A stretch of DNA of 64,000 nt from Actinokineospora iranica. Lineage in GTDB: Bacteria > Actinomycetota > Actinomycetes > Mycobacteriales > Pseudonocardiaceae. Shown here in pieces: positions 57,610 to 64,000 of the stretch. The stretch covers positions 296,746-360,745 of the forward strand of contig NZ_FMZZ01000007.1 in NCBI RefSeq assembly GCF_900101685.1, written 5' to 3'. Below the pieces are notes generated by a model that was given only the letters and a program-made list of their open reading frames with translations, did no database searches and was not told where the DNA came from. A program made the position numbers and the translations under genes. Each line of letters starts with the position of its first letter. Position 1 is the first letter of the stretch.

Positions 57610-58674
57610 ATGCTTGACACGAAGATCAAGGGGAACCCGGAAAGCCTGTACCAACTTGCCGACTGGTTTAAGAACGTTCTCTCGGAGGAGGTCGACGAGT
57701 CGGTGAACCAGGTGTACCGGGCACGGACGAATACCGAAGCCGACTGGACGGGGCCGGCGGGGGACTCGTTCCGCCAACGAATGACAACGGGAGGCAAGAA
57801 GGCGGAAGAAGTCGCCGAAGACGCGAAAACCGGCTTTTCGTGGGCGGAACGGCAGGCCGCGAGCCTTGAGACGCACAAGCGCAGGATGGATGCGATCCGC
57901 GCGGACGCCGAGAAGGCCGGTCTGACCGTCACCGCCGACGGCATTCTTTCGCCAGTAGCCGCGCCCGCCGAACTTCCCGCGGGCGCTACTCCACAGCAGG
58001 AGCCGACGTACGCCGCCGCAGCCAAGGCGCATCAGAACCAGACGGCCGCGTATGCCAAGGCGACGAAAGACATCGAGAAAGTCCGGAACGACTTGAGCTC
58101 CTTTGAGATGACCGCCAAGAACGCCATCGATGATCTGGTCAAAAAGTGGCATTTTCAAGCTCTGGCTTTTGCCAATGACACCTACATCGCACACGCTATG
58201 AGCAAGCGTGCCGCCAAGTATCGCATGAGGCAAAGCAGCATCATGAGCCAGGCCCGGGGCTTCAGCCGCGCGAACCCGACCGCGAACATCGGAACCCAGG
58301 ACTACCGGCAACAACGCCAACATATGCGAACACAAAAATCTTTCGGGAAGCTCGCGCAAAAGGCTGGCGGCCAGTCCCTTCGCGCTGCGCGGGTAGTCCC
58401 GGGATTAGGAATAGGTATCGCCATCGGCGTGGCCTGGTACGATATCGAACACGGCAAGCCGCCGACCCAGGCCATTTCGTCGGGAGTGGTCAGCACAGTC
58501 GCCGGGATGGGTGGCGGAGCCGCCATCGGCGCTGTCGTGGGCGGCGCGTTCGGCAACGTGCCAGGGGCGATCGCGGGTGGTTTGGGCGGCTTGGCCATCG
58601 GTGTCGGCACCGGCGCCGTTTACGATACCGTCTGGACCAAATCAGGCATGCAGGACAATGGCTGGGTCAAGTGA
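57610..58674 (+). CDS. WXG-type secreted protein with C-terminal glycine zipper, putative T7SS effector
   Basis: About 354 residues. The N-terminal 100 residues form a WXG100-like helical hairpin with W-T-G in EADWTGPAGDSF. A helical, Ala/Lys-rich middle follows. The C-terminus (about 296-340) is a glycine zipper (GMGGGAAIGAVVGGAFGNV ... AGGLGGLAIGVGTGA), a pattern used by membrane-inserting toxins and pore formers. No nuclease, NADase or other toxin motif is recognised. Third gene of the ESX-like operon. It could be a membrane-active antibacterial effector or a structural surface protein. Base composition is lower in GC than the PKS genes, suggesting transfer. Confidence 0.7.
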   Translation: MLDTKIKGNPESLYQLADWFKNVLSEEVDESVNQVYRARTNTEADWTGPAGDSFRQRMTTGGKKAEEVAEDAKTGFSWAERQAASLETHKRRMDAIRADAEKAGLTVTADGILSPVAAPAELPAGATPQQEPTYAAAAKAHQNQTAAYAKATKDIEKVRNDLSSFEMTAKNAIDDLVKKWHFQALAFANDTYIAHAMSKRAAKYRMRQSSIMSQARGFSRANPTANIGTQDYRQQRQHMRTQKSFGKLAQKAGGQSLRAARVVPGLGIGIAIGVAWYDIEHGKPPTQAISSGVVSTVAGMGGGAAIGAVVGGAFGNVPGAIAGGLGGLAIGVGTGAVYDTVWTKSGMQDNGWVK

Positions 58675-58953
58675 ACCGACAAGAAACTCAAGTCGATTTT
58701 CTGACCACAAGTCGACGTCACAGTGTCCTTCGATTCACGTGAAATCATTGTCACTCGAAGGTGCGAAAACCGGAGCAACCTGCCCGGTTCCGTAGATCGG
58801 GTCGGCGCAGGCGGGAAGACCTCGCAGCGCCTATACCGTCAAAATTCACACCACCACGGCGCGGGATATCAAGGACTCCGGCAGTCCGCCGCTACCTAAG
58901 GCGGAATTGGGTCTTTATGTCGTACGCGAGCATTTCTGTGTCGGCGACAGCTT
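58675..58953. other. Non-coding, lower-GC stretch between ESX-like operon and LysE transporter
   Basis: About 280 bp between convergent genes. No ORF with actinobacterial codon use was found on either strand, and no clear long-stem terminator for the plus-strand operon was seen. Confidence 0.5.
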
Positions 58954-58973
58954 GTTGCCGGGGGGGGGGCAAC
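58954..58973 (-). terminator. Hairpin with homopolymer loop after the LysE gene
   Basis: GTTGCC (58954-58959) and GGCAAC (58968-58973) flank a run of G's (C's on the minus strand), just beyond the LysE stop. It is a plausible end of the minus-strand operon starting near 61.95 kb. The homopolymer is also a likely sequencing-error or slippage site. Confidence 0.5.
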
Positions 58974-58974
58974 C

Positions 58975-59604
58975 TTATGCCTGCCTCAGCAGGTTGATCG
59001 CTAGTGCGATGAAGATGACTCCGGACGCCTTGGGCATCAGATCGATCCAGCGCTGTCGGCCCTCCAATTGAGAGGTAAGCCAACCGGCGCAGCCCGCGAT
59101 GGCCAGTAGAACCAGTGTTCCCAGGAAATTGAAGGTGAGCGCGAAGAACAGCACTTGCTTCCATTCCTTGCCCACGGCGGGTTGAATGAATTGCGGCAGA
59201 AACGTCAGGTAGAAAAGGATCACCTTGGGATTGAGCAGGTTGGTGACTATCCCACGGCAAAACGCACCCGTCGGTGTCAGTCTCGGCTGGCCTTCTGCGG
59301 ATGTGGTACGACCGGACTCACGCAGCGCCCGAATACCGAGCCAGGCGAGGTAGGCCGCTCCCGCGTAGGTCAATACCGCCAGCATTTTCGGCGAGGCCGC
59401 GACGACCGCTGAGATACCCACCACCGCCAACCCGCCATGTAACACTGAGCCGCTGGCGATTCCCAGCGCAGCGAATCGGCCGCATTTGGGGCCGTTGGCC
59501 AGAGACTGCGCCACGACGAACATCATGTCCGCTCCCGGTGTGATATTGACCAGGAAGCTGACCAGGAGGAAGGAGGCCAAAATCGAGATTTCCGGGACGA
59601 ACAT
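58975..59604 (-). CDS. LysE/RhtB-family exporter
   Basis: 209 residues with six hydrophobic helices. The family signature NITPGADMMFVVAQSLANG lies near residue 20 and LLNPKVILFYLTFLPQF in the middle. These proteins export amino acids and small derivatives across the membrane. Its start is 49 nt downstream of a frameshifted membrane-protein gene on the same strand, making it the last gene of the peptide-TPR-hydroxylase operon. Export of a hydroxylated amino acid or small peptide made by that operon is a reasonable inference. Confidence 0.92.
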   Translation of the reverse strand: MFVPEISILASFLLVSFLVNITPGADMMFVVAQSLANGPKCGRFAALGIASGSVLHGGLAVVGISAVVAASPKMLAVLTYAGAAYLAWLGIRALRESGRTTSAEGQPRLTPTGAFCRGIVTNLLNPKVILFYLTFLPQFIQPAVGKEWKQVLFFALTFNFLGTLVLLAIAGCAGWLTSQLEGRQRWIDLMPKASGVIFIALAINLLRQA

Positions 59605-59653
59605 GGCAGTTATCCGATCTTATCCGGTCGGTCTCGGTCACGGTGCGCCGCAG

Positions 59654-60069
59654 TTAGACCGCGATGTTGATCGTGATGAAAGTGGTCATCGCCAGCACGG
59701 CGACGATCGACAGGGATGATTGGCTCAACAAAGCCACCGAGTCGGTGACCTCGCCACACTCGGCGAGCGCGTCTTGGAGAGTGCGAAGACGGCCCAGCGC
59801 CGCAGTGGTACGGGACCGGTCGTCCAGGCGGGCCGCCGCACGGGCCTCGATCGCGGCGAGCCGCAGCCGTGATTTCCGGGACGCCGAGTAGCCGTTGCCC
59901 TGGTCGATGAAGCCGAGGGCGGAGTGGCGCGGCGCGGGTCGATTCGTTGATCAAGCCGCGGTGCCGCGCGCCCAGGTCTGCAGGGCCGGGCGATTCGCGT
60001 GTCCGCGCACGCCCATGCCGCACGCAGTTGGGCGAGGTCGGCACACTGGTTGCCGACGTTCTCGATCAC
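59654..60069 (-). pseudogene. Frameshifted small coiled-coil/TM protein gene, third member of the TPR-hydroxylase operon
   Basis: The GTG at 60069 overlaps the hydroxylase stop (TAGTG), and its frame reads MIENVGNQCADLAQLRAAWA, a plausible start. The frame then degrades. A different frame, open from 59951 to the TAA at 59654 but without any usable start codon, encodes a charged helical region (RLRLAAIEARAAARLDD) and a C-terminal hydrophobic segment SLSIVAVLAMTTFITINIAV, a tail anchor. One or two indels between about 59950 and 60000 would join the halves into a protein of about 138 residues. So either a decayed gene or a sequence error. No family is recognised. Confidence 0.55.
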
Positions 60070-60581
60070 TAGCGAAACGGCACGCCGTCTGCCCACGCCA
60101 CGATGATCCAGCGCTCGCCGGAGATCGTCACCCGGCCGCGGTGGTAGAGGAATGACGGGAAGACCACCGCGTCTCCTGCGGGTAGCTTGACGATTTCCGA
60201 ACACCCTGGCCGGGGCCACATGAACTCGGTTCCCCCGCCCTCGTAGCCGGTGTTCAGCGAGATCACCATCGACAGCTTGCGTTCGCGGCCTTCGACCAGT
60301 TCGTTGTCGGCGTGCCATGAGTACTCGCCGCCGCGGCGATAACGCAGGATCGAGATCCGTTCGATGGTCGAGTACTCGATGCCGGTGATGTCAGCGGCTC
60401 GCTTGAACGCGTCGGCGACGGCGTTCTCGACGGCCTCGTCGAGCAGTTGCCTGCCGTCGACGATCCGGGTCTCGCCAGGGCTCGCGTGTGCGCTCTTGTC
60501 CAGAAGCTCTTTGGTGTGCAGCTCGATGAGCGACGCGGGCGAGGAAATCACCTCTGGAATCACGACCCACGGCTTGGTCAC
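60069..60581 (-). CDS. 2-oxoglutarate/Fe(II)-dependent oxygenase (prolyl-4-hydroxylase-like)
   Basis: 170 residues, single double-stranded beta-helix domain. The iron ligands appear as His-x-Asp in YSWHADNE and the distal His in FLYHRGRV. Arg in SGERWIIVAW is placed to bind the 2-oxoglutarate carboxylate. Homologues hydroxylate prolines or other residues in proteins, peptides or free amino acids. The ATG overlaps the TPR gene stop by 4 nt, and its stop overlaps the next gene, so the unit is tightly coupled. The upstream 23-residue peptide contains one Pro and two His and is a candidate substrate. Confidence 0.9.
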   Translation of the reverse strand: MTKPWVVIPEVISSPASLIELHTKELLDKSAHASPGETRIVDGRQLLDEAVENAVADAFKRAADITGIEYSTIERISILRYRRGGEYSWHADNELVEGRERKLSMVISLNTGYEGGGTEFMWPRPGCSEIVKLPAGDAVVFPSFLYHRGRVTISGERWIIVAWADGVPFR

Positions 60582-61792
60582 TGCTTCACTCCGATCTCGA
60601 CGGTCGGGTCGATGCTCTGCGACCGCTCAAAACAGGCGCGGGCCAGGTCTGGGTTTCCAAGCTGTTCGTGGATCCAGCCCTGGTAGAAGGTGGCCGCGGC
60701 CGCTGGAAGACCCCCGAGCGCCTCCATGTGTGTGTAGGCCGCCAGGGCCTCTTCCAGCTCGCCCAGCTCGACCAACGCTTGGCCCCTTGCGACCCACGCC
60801 CGGTGATCGTGCGGGCTGAGCTCCAGCAGCCGATCGGTGGCGGCGAGCGCGCTGTCGAATCGACCGGTCAGCAGGTTCGTCTTCGCCAAGGTCTCGAAGA
60901 GCGGGAAGGCGTAGTCGGTCCACGCGAGACCTTCCAGTTCACCGCGCGGCACGGCGTCGGCCTGCGCCTGCAATGCCCGATCGAGCAGCTCGAACGTGCC
61001 CGCCTCGTCGTGGCGGAGGAACGGTAGAAAGGCGAGGCCCCGGTAGTAGGACTGCTTCGCCAGGCTCGACGCGCAGTGGTTGACCGGCAGCTCAGCCAGT
61101 GCCGACTCCCCGAGCCCGATGGCCTGATGCATCTCGGCGGTCTCGATGCGCAGCTTGCCGTTACGCACGATCACGAACGTCGCCAGGCTCAGCCGGGTAT
61201 CGGCGTCCAGCGACGGATCGGAGGCGCCGTGCAAAGCCAATTGTTCCAGCGCGAGCGGGTCGTGCGATCGCCAGTAGAGGACAGCGAACTCCTTGATCGC
61301 GACCTGTGTGTCGGTGAACCTGTGCGTTGCCGCGTCGACGCCATCCATGCCGAGTAACGCCGACGCCCGTTTCACATACCCCAGGCGCAGCAGCACATCC
61401 GCCGCCACCCGGCGCTCGATGGACGACAGCAGGCCCGGATCCGTGGTCAACTCGGTGACCCGCCGCCACACCGGCGACGCCAGATCGGACGGGAACCTTG
61501 CGATGTCCGTCCCCATCGCGTCCGCGCGGCCCCGACTTGCCGCGGCGAGCACTCTCAGTATCGGTGCTGGATTGGTGTTCGTCCTCGGCACATCCTTGGC
61601 CATGCCGTCTGCGAACAGGCGTGCGCTGATATAGGTGACCACGGCGTGCTTTGGTGAAAGCGATCCCGGATCCGCCAGGCCCACGTAAACAGGACATTGC
61701 GTCGGCACGTTCGCCGTCAACAATGCTCGCAGTCGCCGAGTCAAAGGCTCGACGCCTTTTGGTGGAGCGTATGACGGGGTTGTATAACGCAT
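60578..61792 (-). CDS. TPR-repeat protein, putative peptide/partner-binding component
   Basis: 404 residues. The C-terminal part (about 310-400) has clear tetratricopeptide repeats (RAWVARGQALVELGELEEAL; FYQGWIHEQLGNPDLARACF). The middle is also helical and may hold degenerate repeats. The N-terminal 130 residues match nothing I recognise, and there is no DNA-binding motif. The ATG has GGGGGAA 5 nt upstream. It follows a 23-codon ORF and a hairpin, and overlaps the hydroxylase gene by 4 nt. The arrangement suggests it presents a substrate, perhaps the small peptide, to the hydroxylase. Confidence 0.75.
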   Translation of the reverse strand: MRYTTPSYAPPKGVEPLTRRLRALLTANVPTQCPVYVGLADPGSLSPKHAVVTYISARLFADGMAKDVPRTNTNPAPILRVLAAASRGRADAMGTDIARFPSDLASPVWRRVTELTTDPGLLSSIERRVAADVLLRLGYVKRASALLGMDGVDAATHRFTDTQVAIKEFAVLYWRSHDPLALEQLALHGASDPSLDADTRLSLATFVIVRNGKLRIETAEMHQAIGLGESALAELPVNHCASSLAKQSYYRGLAFLPFLRHDEAGTFELLDRALQAQADAVPRGELEGLAWTDYAFPLFETLAKTNLLTGRFDSALAATDRLLELSPHDHRAWVARGQALVELGELEEALAAYTHMEALGGLPAAAATFYQGWIHEQLGNPDLARACFERSQSIDPTVEIGVKQ

Positions 61793-61817
61793 TTGAATTC
61801 CCCCACGGCGGCGGTGC

Positions 61818-61849
61818 GGGGGGTGGAGACGACCTGCGCTCCACCCCCC
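61818..61849 (-). terminator. Attenuator-like hairpin between the 23-codon ORF and the TPR gene
   Basis: GGGGGGTGGAG (61818-61828) pairs perfectly with CTCCACCCCCC (61839-61849) around a 10-nt loop. It sits 12 nt after the small ORF stop. A partial terminator here would leave the short transcript far more abundant than the enzyme mRNA, as is common downstream of RiPP precursor genes. Confidence 0.65.
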
Positions 61850-61861
61850 CCCTTTGCGACG

Positions 61862-61933
61862 TCAGAGCACGTGCGGCATCTCGCTCAGCGTCTCGTGCGC
61901 GAACTCGACCGCCACCTGTTCGATGCTGTCCAT
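61862..61933 (-). CDS. 23-residue peptide, candidate precursor of a modified peptide
   Basis: A 24-codon ORF starts at ATG 61933 with AGAGGTGG about 5 nt upstream. The product begins MDSIEQ, is acidic and helical in the middle (VAVEFAHET) and ends EMPHVL. It is the first ORF of a minus-strand unit followed by a hairpin, a TPR protein, a 2-oxoglutarate hydroxylase, a damaged TM-protein gene and a LysE exporter. It is too short to score statistically; support comes from the ribosome site and organisation. It could instead be a leader peptide for attenuation. Confidence 0.5.
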   Translation of the reverse strand: MDSIEQVAVEFAHETLSEMPHVL

Positions 61934-62157
61934 TTGTCCACCTCTCGCTCGATTTGCTCGACACCGAGGTGGGTCAACAAGCCTTAGTTCCCCCCCGGCA
62001 ATTTCAACCTAGACGCGGGTACTGTGTGCGACAAGGTCCGAATGGGTGACGTGTGGAATGGAATTTGTCCGATTTTGTGGTTTCAGTGATGAGGCTGGTA
62101 GATGCGGATTTGACCGTTCTTGGGCACCACCTGTTCGGAAGGAGGACAGTGGGAACG

Positions 62158-63390
62158 ATGGGAGCGAAGATGTGGGGGCGACTACAGGCTGTCGCGATAA
62201 CGGGGGCGACCAGCGAGGGCTTGATGCTCGCGGCGTTGCCGTTGCTCGCGGTCTCGATCACGGTCGATCCCCGTGAGGTGGCGCTGGTGAACGTCGTTGG
62301 ACAGGCGCCGTGGCTGCTGTGTTCGCTCTTCGCGGGACTTCTGATCGACCGCGTCCGGCGCGAGACCGTGTTGAGATTCGCTTACATCGGGCTGACCTGC
62401 GCAGCGCTCATACTCGCGGTAGCCACATCGATCGGCTTGTTGACTTTGCCATTGCTCGTGGTGGTCGCGTTCGCGGTGACGTCGGCGCAGGTCCTCGGCG
62501 ACGGTGCGAGCGGCGCGCTGGTGCCCGAGATCGTGCCAAAGGACCAACTCCCCGCCGCCAACACTCGGCTCCAGGTCATCGACCGTGGTCTGGTGCAATT
62601 CGTGGTGCCGCCCGCAACCGGGGCGCTGATGACGCTCGCCCCCGGTGTGCCCGTCTGGGCGGCCTGTGTGGCGGCGTTGGCGGCGTTCGTGCTGACGCGC
62701 GGCATCCGCGCCGCCTCGGATGCGCCGGTGGGCACTTATTCTTTGCGGGACATGGCCGCAGGGGTCAAACACCTGTTGGCCACACCGCTGCTGCGGTCCA
62801 TCACTATCACGGTCGCGCTCGGCTCCTTCGCGTCTGGCGCGGCCAACACCATGCTCGTGCTTTACGCGACGCAGGAGTTGCACCTCGGCCCGGTCGGCTA
62901 CGGCGTGCTGCTTGCGTGCATGGCTGTCGGCTGGGTCGCGTCGTCGTTCATCGTCGGGTGGATCGTGGCGCGGCTGGGCTACTCGATGTCGATGCGGATA
63001 GCGCAGACGGCGACCGCGGTGGTCCTGCTGCTGATCGCGGGCGCGCCGCCGTGGGCGCCCGCCGTGGGCGCGCTGCTAGCGTTGATGACTGCGGTCACCC
63101 TTGTCTGGAACGTCTGCTCGCAGTCGAGCAGGCAGCTCCACACCCCTTCCAGACTGCTCGGCCGGGTCCTGACCAGCCATCGCGCACTCGCCTGGGGCCT
63201 GACCCCGCTGGGCGCGCTCGCCGGCGGCTTGGTGGCGGCAGAACTGGGATTGCGGGAAGTCTGGGTGATGAGCTCGGCCTTCCAGGCAGTGGGCGCGGTG
63301 ATCGTGTGGTGCACGCTGTCGCCTGCCGCGTTCGCGCGAACGGCGATGAGCCTGGACAGCGCGCACACACGTCAGGACGCTGCTGAATAG
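62158..63390 (+). CDS. MFS transporter (drug/peptide efflux type)
   Basis: About 410 residues with 11-12 hydrophobic helices. The loop after helix 2 (GLLIDRVRRETVLR) is the major-facilitator motif A region, and the second half contains the equivalent GWIVARLGYSMSMR. Such proteins (enterobactin-exporter/macrolide-efflux-like group) use the proton gradient to export small molecules. ATG 62158 is 12 nt after AGGAGG; in-frame GTG 62149 is closer to it and is a good alternative. It is divergent from the peptide/TPR/hydroxylase operon, so export of or resistance to that operon's product is plausible. Confidence 0.9.
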   Translation: MGAKMWGRLQAVAITGATSEGLMLAALPLLAVSITVDPREVALVNVVGQAPWLLCSLFAGLLIDRVRRETVLRFAYIGLTCAALILAVATSIGLLTLPLLVVVAFAVTSAQVLGDGASGALVPEIVPKDQLPAANTRLQVIDRGLVQFVVPPATGALMTLAPGVPVWAACVAALAAFVLTRGIRAASDAPVGTYSLRDMAAGVKHLLATPLLRSITITVALGSFASGAANTMLVLYATQELHLGPVGYGVLLACMAVGWVASSFIVGWIVARLGYSMSMRIAQTATAVVLLLIAGAPPWAPAVGALLALMTAVTLVWNVCSQSSRQLHTPSRLLGRVLTSHRALAWGLTPLGALAGGLVAAELGLREVWVMSSAFQAVGAVIVWCTLSPAAFARTAMSLDSAHTRQDAAE

Positions 63391-63439
63391 TCGGTCGTCG
63401 CCCATGAATGCGGTTTGACAGACCCGCACGACCAGTCGG

Positions 63440-63589
63440 CGGTTTATTGCGGCGTTTCCAGCGGAAGCCACGTCGCGCCGGGGCAAGGCGGTCGCCGAGT
63501 CGGTGGTGATCCAGAGCCTGCTCGAGTACAACCCGGCCCAGCTGGATGTCCTGCGACGGGTCAACGTCCTCATCGCGGAAACCCCCTAG
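63440..63589 (+). pseudogene. 5'-truncated gene remnant next to an insertion sequence
   Basis: An open frame ending at TAG 63587 reads like a genuine C-terminus (KAVAESVVIQSLLEYNPAQL then DVLRRVNVLIAETP) with normal actinobacterial codon use. No start codon or N-terminal part is found upstream, where the MFS gene ends at 63390. I do not recognise the family. Its lack of a 5' end beside an IS630 element suggests deletion during transposition. Confidence 0.45.
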
Positions 63590-63677
63590 TGTTTTAGGGT
63601 GGAAACGCTTGCTGTGGGGCCGTCAACCGCCACCCGCACCGCCACGCAAACACTTTCAAACACTCGCTAGTGGCTTG

Positions 63678-64000
63678 TCACGCAACTTTGGTTGGGTAAT
63701 GGGTCCAGGTTCGGATGGGTGAGTCGGTAGCGAATGCGGTCTTGGGTTGGGTGCGGGCGTTGCGCCAGCGGATGTAGCCCTCGATCGCGGCGTTCTGTTC
63801 GCCGTGAGTGCGGTGGTCGGTGCCGTTGAGGGCGAAGTAGCGCAGGGCGGCGAACTCGGCTTCGATCCAGTTCAACCAGGACCCGTAGGTGGGCAGGAAC
63901 ACCAACTCGACGTCGTTGGTAGCGCACCAGGCGCGGACTTTGGGGTGGCGGTGCGGGGAGAAGTTGTCGCAGATGATGTAGAGCTTCTCGCCGGGCCAGC
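63678..64000 (-). mobile_element. IS630-family transposase, C-terminal part (5' end beyond window)
   Basis: The frame is open to the right edge and ends at TGA 63678. It shows the DDE endonuclease core of IS630/Tc1-type transposases: IICDNFSPH with the second Asp and FLPTYGSWLNWIEAEF with the catalytic Glu. About 107 residues are visible. The terminal inverted repeat was not located. Whether the element is intact cannot be judged. Confidence 0.88.

Noticed and set aside
58761..58997. Small plus-strand ORF before the LysE gene
   Set aside because: Crosses the homopolymer hairpin and overlaps the LysE 3' end; no coding signature.
59610..60044. Minus-strand ORF overlapping the frameshifted TM-protein gene
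   Set aside because: The Pro/Arg-rich reading lacks the hydrophobic C-terminus and any ribosome site. Part of it may be a fragment of the broken gene, but not a separate gene.

Overview
This window looks like the chromosome of a high-GC actinobacterium, most likely a member of the Pseudonocardiales. The clues are strong G/C third-position bias, frequent GTG/TTG starts, a furA-katG pair, HspR-type HAIR operators, a type VII secretion (ESX-like) cargo trio and modular type I PKS genes. The genus cannot be named from the sequence alone. No rRNA, tRNA or CRISPR array was seen.

1-32.8 kb: a type I polyketide alkaloid cluster. On the minus strand a giant PKS (PKS A) runs off the left edge. It has a decarboxylating KSQ loading module that lacks an AT, followed by at least three malonyl-specific KS-AT-DH-KR(-ACP) modules, which should build a conjugated polyene. 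Next to it on the same strand is a PLP aminotransferase. Divergent from these are PKS B (KS-AT-KR-ACP, with a KR lacking two catalytic residues and an AT with an atypical substrate signature) and PKS C (KS-AT-KR-ACP-thioester reductase). They are followed by an FAD monooxygenase, a SnoaL-like protein, an imine reductase, a Tat-signal flavin amine oxidase and a cytochrome P450. The logic fits reductive release of a polyene-keto chain as an aldehyde, transamination at C1, closure onto the C5 ketone left by the dead KR to give a cyclic imine (piperideine), then imine reduction and oxidative tailoring. If PKS A ended after its third module, the skeleton would be a C12 trienyl-piperideine of the nigrifactin, cyclizidine or argimycin kind. 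Modules to the left of the window could lengthen it. A very strong terminator closes the unit at about 32.8 kb.

33-44.4 kb: a WS/DGAT-like acyltransferase, an acyl-CoA ligase/SDR pair, furA-katG, a NarL-type two-component system, a CobW-family GTPase under a near-perfect Zur-like palindrome, and a membrane-anchored protein of unknown function.

44.4-51.5 kb: a LacI-regulated alpha-glucoside uptake and hydrolysis operon (ATPase, lipoprotein binding protein, two permeases, GH13 glucosidase).

51.6-55.2 kb: a stress block. It has a GSP17M-like membrane protein, an Hsp20 chaperone, an HtpX protease and an HtrA-like lipoprotein protease with an apparent frameshift. Two HAIR elements lie between hsp20 and htpX, so HspR control is likely.

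55.4-58.7 kb: an acyl-CoA synthetase, then a small ESX-like trio ending in a WXG-type protein with a C-terminal glycine zipper that could be a secreted membrane-active effector.

58.9-63.4 kb: the least explained region. On the minus strand, a 23-residue peptide ORF, a terminator-like hairpin, a TPR protein, a 2-oxoglutarate/Fe(II) hydroxylase, a frameshifted coiled-coil/TM protein and a LysE exporter form one tight transcription unit, with a divergent MFS exporter. This has the organisation of a very small peptide-modification (RiPP-like) locus that I cannot match to a known class. The right edge holds a truncated gene remnant and a partial IS630-family transposase.
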